A stretch of 32,775 bases of DNA from Verrucomicrobiota bacterium (GTDB lineage: Bacteria > Verrucomicrobiota > Verrucomicrobiia > Chthoniobacterales > JACTMZ01). Positions within the stretch are counted from its first letter, which is position 1. Each line of letters starts with the position of its first letter. This document shows positions 9,126-18,753 of the stretch, piece after piece. The stretch lies in the NCBI GenBank assembly GCA_014584375.1, contig JACTMZ010000076.1, forward strand, positions 8,591 through 41,365. The letters are read 5' to 3'. The translations under genes and the position numbers were made by a program. Below the pieces are notes generated by a model, which was given only the letters and a program-made list of their open reading frames with translations, made no database searches and had not been told where the DNA came from.

Positions 9126-9898
9126 GAATGAAACTCCAAGGGCGGACGCCGCCGCAAACGCGCCAGTCGCGGTGCGATCATCAGCGATTTGAAAAACAAC
9201 AGGGCGTGAACCCACGCCAGCAGTGCATTGTCACGGACATAGCGAAAATGACTCACCCCGCCGGCTTCACGCGCCCGATAGCGGACCCGCGTCGGAATAT
9301 TCAAAGGCTGAACACCCCTCCAATAAAGCCGCACCGCCAATTGCGTGTCGAAATCAAATCGCCGTCCGCCGCGAATCGCCCTGAGAATGTCAATGGACGG
9401 ACGCACCGGATAAACACGAAATCCAAAAAGGGAATCGTTCACCCCGCCCCACCACGTTTCCAAATTTGCGAACCAATTTCCCACGCGGCGCCCATTGACC
9501 CGCACCGACGGCGCATCCCGGCCAAACACCGGAACACCAAGTATCATCGCTCCGGGATGCGTCCGGGCTGCGTCCATAAAGTGCGGAATATCCGCCGCCT
9601 CATGCTGACCGTCGGCGTCAAAAACCGCAGCATGCGAAAATCCCCGCGCCGCCGCAAATTCCAGACCTGAAAGAACTGCCGCCCCTTTCCCGCCGTTGAC
9701 CGCGCTCGTCAAAACATGCAGTCCCTCGGCATTTCGCGAAAAATCCGCGATCGCCTCTGCGCTTCCGTCGTATGAACCGTCCACCACCACAATCACGGGA
9801 CGCCAATGCGTCAACGCCTCTCGAACGGTTTCCACAAGCAGCGAGCCGGAGTTGTACGTCGGAATGACAACGCACCCGCAAAAAGATTCCGGGTTCAT
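9092..9898 (-). CDS. family 2 glycosyltransferase
   Basis: CVVIPTYNSGSLLVETVREAL...VVVDGSYDGSAEAI...GGKGAAVLSGLEFA...AVFDADGQHEAADI, the GT2 (GT-A) pattern. Confidence 0.88.
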   Translation of the reverse strand: MNPESFCGCVVIPTYNSGSLLVETVREALTHWRPVIVVVDGSYDGSAEAIADFSRNAEGLHVLTSAVNGGKGAAVLSGLEFAAARGFSHAAVFDADGQHEAADIPHFMDAARTHPGAMILGVPVFGRDAPSVRVNGRRVGNWFANLETWWGGVNDSLFGFRVYPVRPSIDILRAIRGGRRFDFDTQLAVRLYWRGVQPLNIPTRVRYRAREAGGVSHFRYVRDNALLAWVHALLFFKSLMIAPRLARLRRRPPLEFHSCNKSHPGVEA

Positions 9899-10701
9899 GA
9901 CGATTTCAACCGAACACCCCCGTCGTGTTCCACCAACGCATTGCGATAATACATTTCCACCCGTCGGGAAATCTCCCGGGGATCGTCTCCACGGGAGGGA
10001 TGAATGACCTCGCCAGCCGTAAGACGAAAGCGCAGCGGACATTTGGCCGGACGAAAAAATGAAAAGGCACGCCCGAAATACGTGGAATCACATTCAATAA
10101 AAACGGTTCTAATGGCCGCCGAGGCACGAATGGCCGCCAGGGCATATCCATGATGCAACGACCCGAGCGGAAGGGAAACGGTTCGGGTTCCTTCGGGAAA
10201 AATCAGGATGTTGGCACCGGCGACAAGCCTGCTTTCGCACGTCTTGAGCATCCGCAGTGGAGAGCTGTTGCACACATAATCGCACAACCGCGCCGCACCG
10301 CCCATGACCGGATCGCGAAGCAGCTTTGAATTCATCACACAATCAAGCCCCGGGATGCGGGAAATCAGCGCGACGGCATCCAACAGCGAAGGGTGATTGG
10401 GCGCAATCACCGTACGCCTCCACGTTTCGCAATCTTCAAACCCAACAAAATCCACCTCAAGCATGCGCCATCGCCGAAGCAGCTCAAAATAGCGGGAAAA
10501 CCGGCGTTGCAATCCACGTCGCTCCGCCGTTGTATCAACGGGTTGGGAGCCGCGAAAAATCCAGCGGGCCGAAAGCCAAAGTCCGGACGCGATAAAATAA
10601 AGATGAGCCGCCGTTTGAGCCGGATAGGAGGCCGACACCCCTTCCACGCCGTTCGGAACATCCCTGCTTTCCGGCACTGGCAATTCTGGCGTATGTTTCA
10701 T
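9895..10701 (-). CDS. PlsC-like 1-acylglycerol-3-phosphate acyltransferase family protein
   Basis: APNHPSLLDAVAL (NHxxxxD-type box) and FPEGTRT motif; ATGA overlap with the GT2 gene. Confidence 0.82.
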   Translation of the reverse strand: MKHTPELPVPESRDVPNGVEGVSASYPAQTAAHLYFIASGLWLSARWIFRGSQPVDTTAERRGLQRRFSRYFELLRRWRMLEVDFVGFEDCETWRRTVIAPNHPSLLDAVALISRIPGLDCVMNSKLLRDPVMGGAARLCDYVCNSSPLRMLKTCESRLVAGANILIFPEGTRTVSLPLGSLHHGYALAAIRASAAIRTVFIECDSTYFGRAFSFFRPAKCPLRFRLTAGEVIHPSRGDDPREISRRVEMYYRNALVEHDGGVRLKSS

Positions 10702-10773
10702 GAAAATGCGACGGCGGCAGCAGTATAAAAACCCCCTCATTCCCCTGCGACAATATTGTACGGCGGAGGGGAC

Positions 10774-11442
10774 ATGATGGAAAAGATGGAGAGCCCCGAG
10801 ATCGCCATTGCCCGCGCCTATCAGGGGGGACGCTGGTTGCGCGGCTACATTCGCGGCAAACTCCGCACCGATCCCGTCTTTGCCGCCGGAGCAGCAGCCG
10901 CAACGCACCACAGCGGTCCGATCATTGACCTCGGCTGCGGCTTGGGGCTCTTCGGCATGTATCTTCGAACACACGGCATCCGCCTTCCCTATCGGGGCTG
11001 CGATCTCAGCCTTTGGAAAATTCGCGCCGGAAACGACGCCTCAAGCCGACTCGGTTTTTCAGACTTTTCGCTCAAGGAGGGGGACATGACAACCTTCCCG
11101 CTCGACGGTGCTGCATGCGTGTGCGCGTTCGATGTTTTGCATTACCTGCCGCTTGCCGAACAGACGCGATTCATTGACCGCCTGGCGGATGCCGCCCACA
11201 AGGGAGCCGTTATTCTCCTGCGCACAGGCTCACGCGGTTGCGGATGGCGCTCGGCCTTCACCATGCTCGAGGAATTCTGGGCGAGAGGGACCGGATGGAT
11301 CAGCGGCGGACAAATCAATTTCCCGCGAGTGCCAGAGCTGACCGACGCATTTGAAAAGCGGGGATGCGAGGTCGAAGTTCGTCCTCTTTGGGGAAAAACG
11401 CCCTTTAGCAGCCACTGGCTGCAAGTCGCCGCGAAACATTGA
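10774..11442 (+). CDS. SAM-dependent class I methyltransferase
   Basis: IIDLGCGLGLFGMYL (motif I), CAFDVLHYL; SD-like GGAGGG just upstream; start at 10774. Confidence 0.78.
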   Translation: MMEKMESPEIAIARAYQGGRWLRGYIRGKLRTDPVFAAGAAAATHHSGPIIDLGCGLGLFGMYLRTHGIRLPYRGCDLSLWKIRAGNDASSRLGFSDFSLKEGDMTTFPLDGAACVCAFDVLHYLPLAEQTRFIDRLADAAHKGAVILLRTGSRGCGWRSAFTMLEEFWARGTGWISGGQINFPRVPELTDAFEKRGCEVEVRPLWGKTPFSSHWLQVAAKH

Positions 11443-12631
11443 CTCCCGGTGCCGCCATTAGTGTGGTGACAATGGCCATGATCACAAGCATGGTAAAAAG
11501 CGTCTGACTGATCAGCCCGGCATGAAGGGAAATATTCAGCAGGATCAGCTCCATAAGTCCCCGTGCATTCATTAGGGAAGCGACCATCAAGGCGTCCGAA
11601 CGACTCGATCCGCCAAATCGCGCCGCAACATAACAGGCCCCAAGTTTTCCGCCCACGGAGGCAAGAATAATCAAACCGCACACAAGCCACAGCATCGGCG
11701 AATCCACCAATGCAATGCTCGTGTTAAGACCCGAATAGGCGAAAAAAACGGGCAGCAGGAAAGCGGTCGTCAACGGGCCGGTCTTTTCTATAATTTTTTC
11801 CGCCTGTCCACCCCGCCGAACCGAAAGACCCAAAACAAAGGCACCAAACACCGAATACAGTCCGATCATATCCGTAAACCATCCGCCCAACATGAGAAAG
11901 ACGGCGGCAAAGCCCAAAGTCATTCCCTCACCGCAACGTTTTTCAAGCATCCCCCACACAGGCCGCATAAAAACAAGGCAAATCAGCGTGTAAAGCACGC
12001 CGCCGCCCAGCGCGACAAACAGCAAAAAGGGTGTCCCGGACATGCCACCCAACACGGCGGCCAGCAAAATCCACGCCACCACATCATCAATGCTCCCCGC
12101 CGCCAACCCGATGGTTCCCGTGAATGTTTTTGTCAGCCCATGCTCCGAAATAATGCGCGCAAGCACCGGAAATGCGGTGATCGAAATTGCGGAGCCCATA
12201 AACAACACGGCCAACAACGGCGAAACACCAGAATTGAAAAATCCCTCCATGCGCACCATCCACAATGCGAGCGCGGTGCCGAAAACAAATGGCGCCAAAA
12301 TGCCCGCCGCAGACACGGACAGCGCCTTTTTCCAATGCTCCCGCAACATGTCGGAGCGAAACTCCAGCCCAATCGTGAACATGTAGAGCGTAAGGCCGAT
12401 CTGCGCGATGGCGAACAGGATCGGACGTCCATCATCAGGAAAAAGCCATTCCGAAATTCCCGGAGCGACGGCACCCAGCAGCGAGGGGCCGAGAAGAACC
12501 CCCGCAATCATTTCGCCGATCACCGGCGACTGCCCCAGCCGACGCATGAGTTCTCCGCAAATCCGACACGCCGCCAAGATGATCGCAAGCTGCAAAAAAA
12601 TATGGGCGGCACTGGCAGTGGCTTCGTTCAT
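11405..12631 (-). CDS. CPA2-family cation:proton antiporter (KefB/NapA-like)
   Basis: GQSPVIGEMIAGVLLGPSLLG, many TM segments, FPVLARIISEHGLTKTFTGTIGLAAGSIDDVVAW. Confidence 0.85.
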   Translation of the reverse strand: MNEATASAAHIFLQLAIILAACRICGELMRRLGQSPVIGEMIAGVLLGPSLLGAVAPGISEWLFPDDGRPILFAIAQIGLTLYMFTIGLEFRSDMLREHWKKALSVSAAGILAPFVFGTALALWMVRMEGFFNSGVSPLLAVLFMGSAISITAFPVLARIISEHGLTKTFTGTIGLAAGSIDDVVAWILLAAVLGGMSGTPFLLFVALGGGVLYTLICLVFMRPVWGMLEKRCGEGMTLGFAAVFLMLGGWFTDMIGLYSVFGAFVLGLSVRRGGQAEKIIEKTGPLTTAFLLPVFFAYSGLNTSIALVDSPMLWLVCGLIILASVGGKLGACYVAARFGGSSRSDALMVASLMNARGLMELILLNISLHAGLISQTLFTMLVIMAIVTTLMAAPGVNVSRRLAASGC

Positions 12632-12749
12632 AAAAATTCGCGGTATCATTTTTATTTTTTTCCCATTCCCAAGAAAAAAAGGCGCACGGACACAAAATTT
12701 GCGGGGCCGCTGGAAATAACGGGCCATTACGCCTATGCTTTCCAGCCTT

Positions 12750-14126
12750 ATGCCCAAGGTGTACCTGAAAACCTACGGATGTCAGATGAACGAGCGCGAC
12801 TCGGAGCAGGTCGCGCAAATGCTCGTGGCGCGCGGATATGAAATGACCGGTGAGGCCTCCGAAGCGGATGTCATTTTGCTCAACACCTGCAGCGTGCGCG
12901 ACATGGCCGAGCAAAAGGCGCTCGGCAAAATGGGGATTCTCGGACGCCTGCAAAAGACGCGTCCGCACACCGTCTATGGTTTTCTCGGCTGCATGGCCCA
13001 AAGTCGGGGCGCCTCCCTGCTCAGCGATGTCCCCCACCTCGACCTCGTCGTCGGCACGCAAAAATTTCACCGCGTGGCGGATCACGTGGATGAAATTTTA
13101 CGCCGCAAAATGGCGCACGACACGGCGATGGACGACCTGCGTTTCCCCATTGTGGACACCGACGCCGAACCGGGATCGCAGGAAACCATCCGCGACCACG
13201 CCGCCGCATCCGCCGGTGCGTTTGTGTCCATCATGCAGGGCTGCAACATGCGCTGCACCTTCTGCATCGTCCCCGACACACGCGGCGGGGAACGGAGCCG
13301 GAGCATCACAAACATCACAGCTGAAGTCCGCGACCTGGTCTCGCGCGGCTGCCGGGAAGTCACGCTCCTCGGGCAAATCGTCAATCTTTACGGACGACAC
13401 GAATTTCCAAAGGAAAACGGGCGCAGTCCGTTTGTGCAATTGCTCGAAGCGGTCAATGACATTGAGGGTCTTGAACGCCTGCGTTTCACCTCCCCCCACC
13501 CCATCGGCTTTCGCGACGATTTAATCGGCTGCTTCGGACGTCTTTCCAAGCTGACCGAACATGTGCATCTACCACTGCAATCCGGCTCCAATCGCATCCT
13601 CAAGGCCATGCACCGGGGCTACACGGCGGAAAAATTTCGCGCGCTGGTGGAAAAACTGCGGACGCAATGCCCAAGTGTCGCCATCACCACGGACATCATT
13701 GTCGGATTCCCCGGCGAAACGGACGAGGACTACGCGGCGACGCGTGCCTTGACCGATGAAATCGGCTTCGACAATGCGTTTGTGTTTCGATATTCGCAGC
13801 GCAAGGACACACCCGCCGCCACAATGCCGGATCAAATTCCCGAGGATGTCAAAGAGACGCGCAATCACGATCTGCTCTCGGTGGTCAATCGTCACGCACA
13901 GCAAAAACTGCAGGATCACGTCGGTCGCTCCGTCGAAATCCTTTGCACCGGCCCCAGCCGTCACAACGACGCGCGGCTCACCGGACGCACACGCGGCAAT
14001 AAAATCGCGGTGTTTGAAGGCCCGGACAATCTCACCGGGAAGCTGGTGCAAATTGACATCGCCGAAGCCGCCGGATTCACCCTCTACGGAGAAAATCCGA
14101 GAGTCGAACAAAGTCGGATCGCCTGA
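12750..14126 (+). CDS. miaB: tRNA-2-methylthio-N6-dimethylallyladenosine synthase
   Basis: VYLKTYGCQMNERDSEQVAQML, radical-SAM CNMRCTFCIVPDTRGGERSR, C-terminal TRAM-like region. Alternative start at 12735. Confidence 0.93.
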   Translation: MPKVYLKTYGCQMNERDSEQVAQMLVARGYEMTGEASEADVILLNTCSVRDMAEQKALGKMGILGRLQKTRPHTVYGFLGCMAQSRGASLLSDVPHLDLVVGTQKFHRVADHVDEILRRKMAHDTAMDDLRFPIVDTDAEPGSQETIRDHAAASAGAFVSIMQGCNMRCTFCIVPDTRGGERSRSITNITAEVRDLVSRGCREVTLLGQIVNLYGRHEFPKENGRSPFVQLLEAVNDIEGLERLRFTSPHPIGFRDDLIGCFGRLSKLTEHVHLPLQSGSNRILKAMHRGYTAEKFRALVEKLRTQCPSVAITTDIIVGFPGETDEDYAATRALTDEIGFDNAFVFRYSQRKDTPAATMPDQIPEDVKETRNHDLLSVVNRHAQQKLQDHVGRSVEILCTGPSRHNDARLTGRTRGNKIAVFEGPDNLTGKLVQIDIAEAAGFTLYGENPRVEQSRIA

Positions 14127-14159
14127 TTTTCCGACGCCTTGCATGTCGTGCGTATTGAT

Positions 14160-14189
14160 TTGACGCACAGGGCGGGGATACGGGATAAT
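14160..14189 (+). promoter_or_regulatory. candidate sigma70-type promoter, TTGACG-N18-GATAAT
   Basis: TTGACG at 14160-14165, GATAAT at 14184-14189, ATG of fabI at 14198. Confidence 0.45.
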
Positions 14190-14197
14190 TTTCGGCT

Positions 14198-14974
<777 letters not shown>

Positions 14975-14981
14975 AAATCGG

Positions 14982-16358
14982 ATGGACACGCGGATTCTGG
15001 ACGAACTGCGCGAAGCTGCCGGAGCGGACAACGTTCACACCGACGCCGAAGAACGCGAGGCGGCGGCGGGTGACAAATGGTTTGCCCGCACCACGCCGGA
15101 TGCGGTGATTTTCGCCACTTCAACATCCTCCGTTGCAAAGGTGATGAAAATCGCCTCGCGGGAAAACATCCCGGTGACGGCACGCGGCGCGGGACACGGA
15201 TATGTGGGTGGATGCGTCCCCGCCTGCGGTGGAATCGTCTTGCGAACCGACCGCATGAATCGCATCAGGGAAATCAGCGCGGAGGATTTTGTCGCCGTGG
15301 TGGAACCCGGCGTCATCACGGGAGTCCTGCAGGAAGCCGTCGGAAAAAAGGGCCTTTTTTATCCGCCGGATCCGGCGAGTTTGAAGGATTGCTATATCGG
15401 CGGAAACATCGCCACCAACGCCGGCGGCCCACGCTGCCTCAAATACGGCGTGACGCGCAATTACATCCTGGGCTTGAAAGTGGTGCTGGCGGATGGAACC
15501 GTGGCTCGCATCGGCGGACGAACACACAAAAACAAGGCGGGATTTGATTTTTGCGGACTCTTCGCCGGGTCGGAAGGAATGTTGGGCATCATTACGGAAG
15601 CGACATTGCGCCTTCTGCCGCTGCCGCCTGCGCGGGCGGTGCTGTCAGCCGGATTTTCCGGAATGTCCGAGGCGGCGGCGGCCGTGCAGGCCGTGTTTAC
15701 GCACGGATTTTTGCCCAGTGCCGTCGAGCTGGCCGACCGCTTCACCCTCGATGCGGCGCGCGCATACGGCGGTGGAAAAATCGCCATTCCACCCGGCGCG
15801 GCGCATGTACTCGTCGAAACGGACGGACAGAAGGCTTCGGTAAAAGCCGATGCGGATGCACTGGCGGCACTGCTTCAAAATGCAGGCGCGCTCTCGATTG
15901 AAAGTGCGACGACAAACGACGGGTGCGAAAAACTGTGGGAGCTGCGCCGGACGTTTTCCGCATCCCTCAAGGCGACGGGATTAAAAAAACTCAACGAAGA
16001 TATCGTCGTACCGCGCGGGCGACTGGTGGAGCTTGTCGAATTCGGCGCCGAGCTTGGACGCAAATATGATGTGGCTGTGGCGTGCTTCGGTCACGCCGGC
16101 GACGGCAACATTCACGTGAACCTCATGGTGGAAAATCCGGATGATCCGGCGGTCAAGACAAGAATGGAAGTTGCGCTGGACGCACTTTTCACCGGCGTTC
16201 TCCAAATGGGCGGTTCCATCACCGGCGAACACGGTGTCGGCCTCGCAAAAAAACGCTGGTGGCCGCAGGCCGTTGATGCGGGATCTCACGAATTGCACCG
16301 CAGAATCAAAGCCGCCCTTGATCCCGCAAATTTACTGAATCCGGGAAAATTCCTTTAA
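14982..16358 (+). CDS. FAD-linked oxidase (GlcD / D-lactate dehydrogenase-like)
   Basis: VTARGAGHGYVGGCVPACGGIVL, GGNIATNAGGPRCLKYGVTRNYILGLKVVLADG, GHAGDGNIHVN, GSITGEHGVGLAKK. ORF-track start 14673 is spurious (overlaps fabI). Confidence 0.9.
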   Translation: MDTRILDELREAAGADNVHTDAEEREAAAGDKWFARTTPDAVIFATSTSSVAKVMKIASRENIPVTARGAGHGYVGGCVPACGGIVLRTDRMNRIREISAEDFVAVVEPGVITGVLQEAVGKKGLFYPPDPASLKDCYIGGNIATNAGGPRCLKYGVTRNYILGLKVVLADGTVARIGGRTHKNKAGFDFCGLFAGSEGMLGIITEATLRLLPLPPARAVLSAGFSGMSEAAAAVQAVFTHGFLPSAVELADRFTLDAARAYGGGKIAIPPGAAHVLVETDGQKASVKADADALAALLQNAGALSIESATTNDGCEKLWELRRTFSASLKATGLKKLNEDIVVPRGRLVELVEFGAELGRKYDVAVACFGHAGDGNIHVNLMVENPDDPAVKTRMEVALDALFTGVLQMGGSITGEHGVGLAKKRWWPQAVDAGSHELHRRIKAALDPANLLNPGKFL

Positions 16359-16367
16359 GCACTCCGG

Positions 16368-18713
16368 CTATCCGGTCCAAAGAACGCCCGTGGATTCGAT
16401 GCGAAGGGTGGCGGGTTCGAGGCGAAGACGCAGGTTTTCCACCGGCGCATCAGCAGCATCCGTCGGCGCGGGGATGGACGCGATGAGCGATTGCACTTCG
16501 CTTTCAATGGCATCGGCCTCGGCTTGCGCCGCCGCAAGCCGTTCCTGAACGGCCCCGACATCGGACGATTCCTTCATCGCACGGGACACGCCACGCGCGG
16601 CGGTTCCAGCGCGGGAAATGTTGCCGACGCCAAGCTTTCGCCCTCCAAAAAGTGCTTCAAGAATGGCGGTGCCGACGCTGATGGCCGTCTGTATTTTTGC
16701 AGCACCGGCCTGCGCCTGCTGTTGGGCGAGAGTCTGGTTGATGCGGGCAATTTTGGCGGCGGCAGTCTGAGCTTTGGCGGCATATTTTTCCCGCAAACGT
16801 CGGATCTCCGCGTCGCGCCGCTCCCGGGCATCCTGCTCCAAACGACGACGAAATTCATTCTCTCCCTCAAAAGGCGTGCCGATGATTTTTCCGCAGCGAA
16901 AAACGGTGATGTCAATCGTTTCCCCAAGCTGACGCCGGGACTCAACGGACCACGCGGCATGGGATGCGGAGGCAAGCAGAGAGGGCGACGCAGGAGAATA
17001 AACGGAGCCGCCGTGGGCGACCGGTGGGCGAACGGCGTTCGGAGGAGCGGCAACCGAGGCATTCTTCCATGCCGGGGAACCGTCGCCACCAATCGGAACG
17101 CTCAAAATGACATCCGACGTGGATTCTGCGACCGGACGACGACTGGAAAATGTGGCGCGTGCCTTGATGCCGAGGGACGGAAAGAGCGTCACGGGCGAAG
17201 CATCCACAACAAGCTGCCAAACACCGGGCTCGGCGACGGGAGGCTCTGGCAAAGCGGAGGCAACATTCGATGGCGGCGGCAGTTTTTCCTCCACATCGGG
17301 CGGACGGGCGGCATCCGTCAGAACACGAATCTGATCGCGCGTGAGCGGACCGCGCAGGTAGCTCATCGTCCAGCGGGTTTGAAAAGTGACGGGAGCGGAT
17401 AGATGAACACTGTTGAGCAAAAACACGCGTTTGCCGAGACCGTCGAGCAGGTCGGAAAGCGCGGCACGCGTGGCTCCCACACCCGCACTGGCGGCTTCGA
17501 GCCCTTCGAGGACCCGCTGTTTGTCACGATCCGTTTGCAGTCGTCCAATGAACCACGTGCCGCAGTTTGACAGCGCCTTGTAATCGAGATCGGCGGGATT
17601 TTGCGTGGCAAAAAGAAGGCCAAGGCCGAAAGCGCGGGCTTGTTTGAGGAGAAGAAGCAGGGGGCCCTTTGACGGAGGATTGGCTACGGGAGGGAGATAG
17701 CCGAAAATTTCATCCATGTAAAAGAGCGCGCGCAAGGAGGAGGTTCCGGGTTGCCGACGCATCCAGGCGATGAGTTCCTGCAGCAGGGTTGTGACAAAGA
17801 ACATGCGTTCCGCGTCGGAAAGATGTGCGATGCTCACGATGGCGAGCCGGGGCTGACCGGACGGCGTGTGCAAAAGCGAGGCGATGTCGAGGGGGCTTCC
17901 CTCGCGCCACAGGGCGAATCCTGGTGAGGCGAGAAGGTTGTTGAGGGCCATGACCAAACCGGACCGCTGCTTGGCGGGAAAAAAATCATCAAGCGCCAGC
18001 ACGCCGATTTTATCGAAAGGCGGATTTTGCACGAGGCCGATAAGAGCGGCGAGATCGGGGGAGTTTCCTGCACTCCAGGCATCCTGCAAAATGGCCGAAA
18101 GAAGGCTGAATTCGCGGCTGCGCAGCGGATCGGCATCCATGCCGAGAAGCCCGAGAAGGCCGGCGGACGTGCTCTGCACGCGTTCGGCGAGAAGCTCGGG
18201 ATCATCCAAAACCGATTTGTCCGGTGCGGAAAATGACCGCAAAAGGGAGAGCGGAATCCCCGCATTGCTGCCAGGCGTGTAAATGGCGATGTCGGCCTTT
18301 TCACGCAGCGTGGCGATACGCTCGGGCGACTGACCCCAATCCGCCAGACCCTTTTTCCATTTCTCCGCCTCCATGGCACCCAATTCCTCAATGCTGACGC
18401 CAGCCTTGCGCGCATCCTCCTCGTTGACCCAGGGTGCAAAATCTTCGCCGCGCATTTTTGGAAACGTCAGCAGCAAATTGCCGAGATCGCCCTTGGGATC
18501 CACAATGAGGGCGGGAATTCCGTCCATCGCAGCCTCCTCGAGCAGCGCAAGGCAAAGACCGGTTTTTCCGCTGCCAGTCATGCCCACACAAACGCCGTGG
18601 GTCGTAAAATCACGCGAATCACAAAGCACGGGATGGTCGGTGGGCTTGTTATCCGGCCCCATTTCGCGTCCGAGATAAAACTGACCGAGCTTTTCGTAAA
18701 TCGAGGGATCCAT
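16368..18713 (-). CDS. HerA-like (DUF87/COG0433-type) ATPase with C-terminal coiled-coil
   Basis: Walker A GMTGSGKTGLC; LIVDPKGDLGNLLLTFP; Walker B-like ALFYMDEIFGYLPP; FATQNPADLDYKALSNCGTWFIGRLQTDRDK. Confidence 0.82.
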   Translation of the reverse strand: MDPSIYEKLGQFYLGREMGPDNKPTDHPVLCDSRDFTTHGVCVGMTGSGKTGLCLALLEEAAMDGIPALIVDPKGDLGNLLLTFPKMRGEDFAPWVNEEDARKAGVSIEELGAMEAEKWKKGLADWGQSPERIATLREKADIAIYTPGSNAGIPLSLLRSFSAPDKSVLDDPELLAERVQSTSAGLLGLLGMDADPLRSREFSLLSAILQDAWSAGNSPDLAALIGLVQNPPFDKIGVLALDDFFPAKQRSGLVMALNNLLASPGFALWREGSPLDIASLLHTPSGQPRLAIVSIAHLSDAERMFFVTTLLQELIAWMRRQPGTSSLRALFYMDEIFGYLPPVANPPSKGPLLLLLKQARAFGLGLLFATQNPADLDYKALSNCGTWFIGRLQTDRDKQRVLEGLEAASAGVGATRAALSDLLDGLGKRVFLLNSVHLSAPVTFQTRWTMSYLRGPLTRDQIRVLTDAARPPDVEEKLPPPSNVASALPEPPVAEPGVWQLVVDASPVTLFPSLGIKARATFSSRRPVAESTSDVILSVPIGGDGSPAWKNASVAAPPNAVRPPVAHGGSVYSPASPSLLASASHAAWSVESRRQLGETIDITVFRCGKIIGTPFEGENEFRRRLEQDARERRDAEIRRLREKYAAKAQTAAAKIARINQTLAQQQAQAGAAKIQTAISVGTAILEALFGGRKLGVGNISRAGTAARGVSRAMKESSDVGAVQERLAAAQAEADAIESEVQSLIASIPAPTDAADAPVENLRLRLEPATLRIESTGVLWTG

Positions 18714-18753
18714 GGAAATGAAATATACAGTCGAAAGGCGGAGAAAAAAGATT

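Noticed and set aside
12140-12841. 233-aa plus-strand ORF overlapping the antiporter and miaB starts
   Set aside because: Antisense/out-of-frame to two confidently identified genes.
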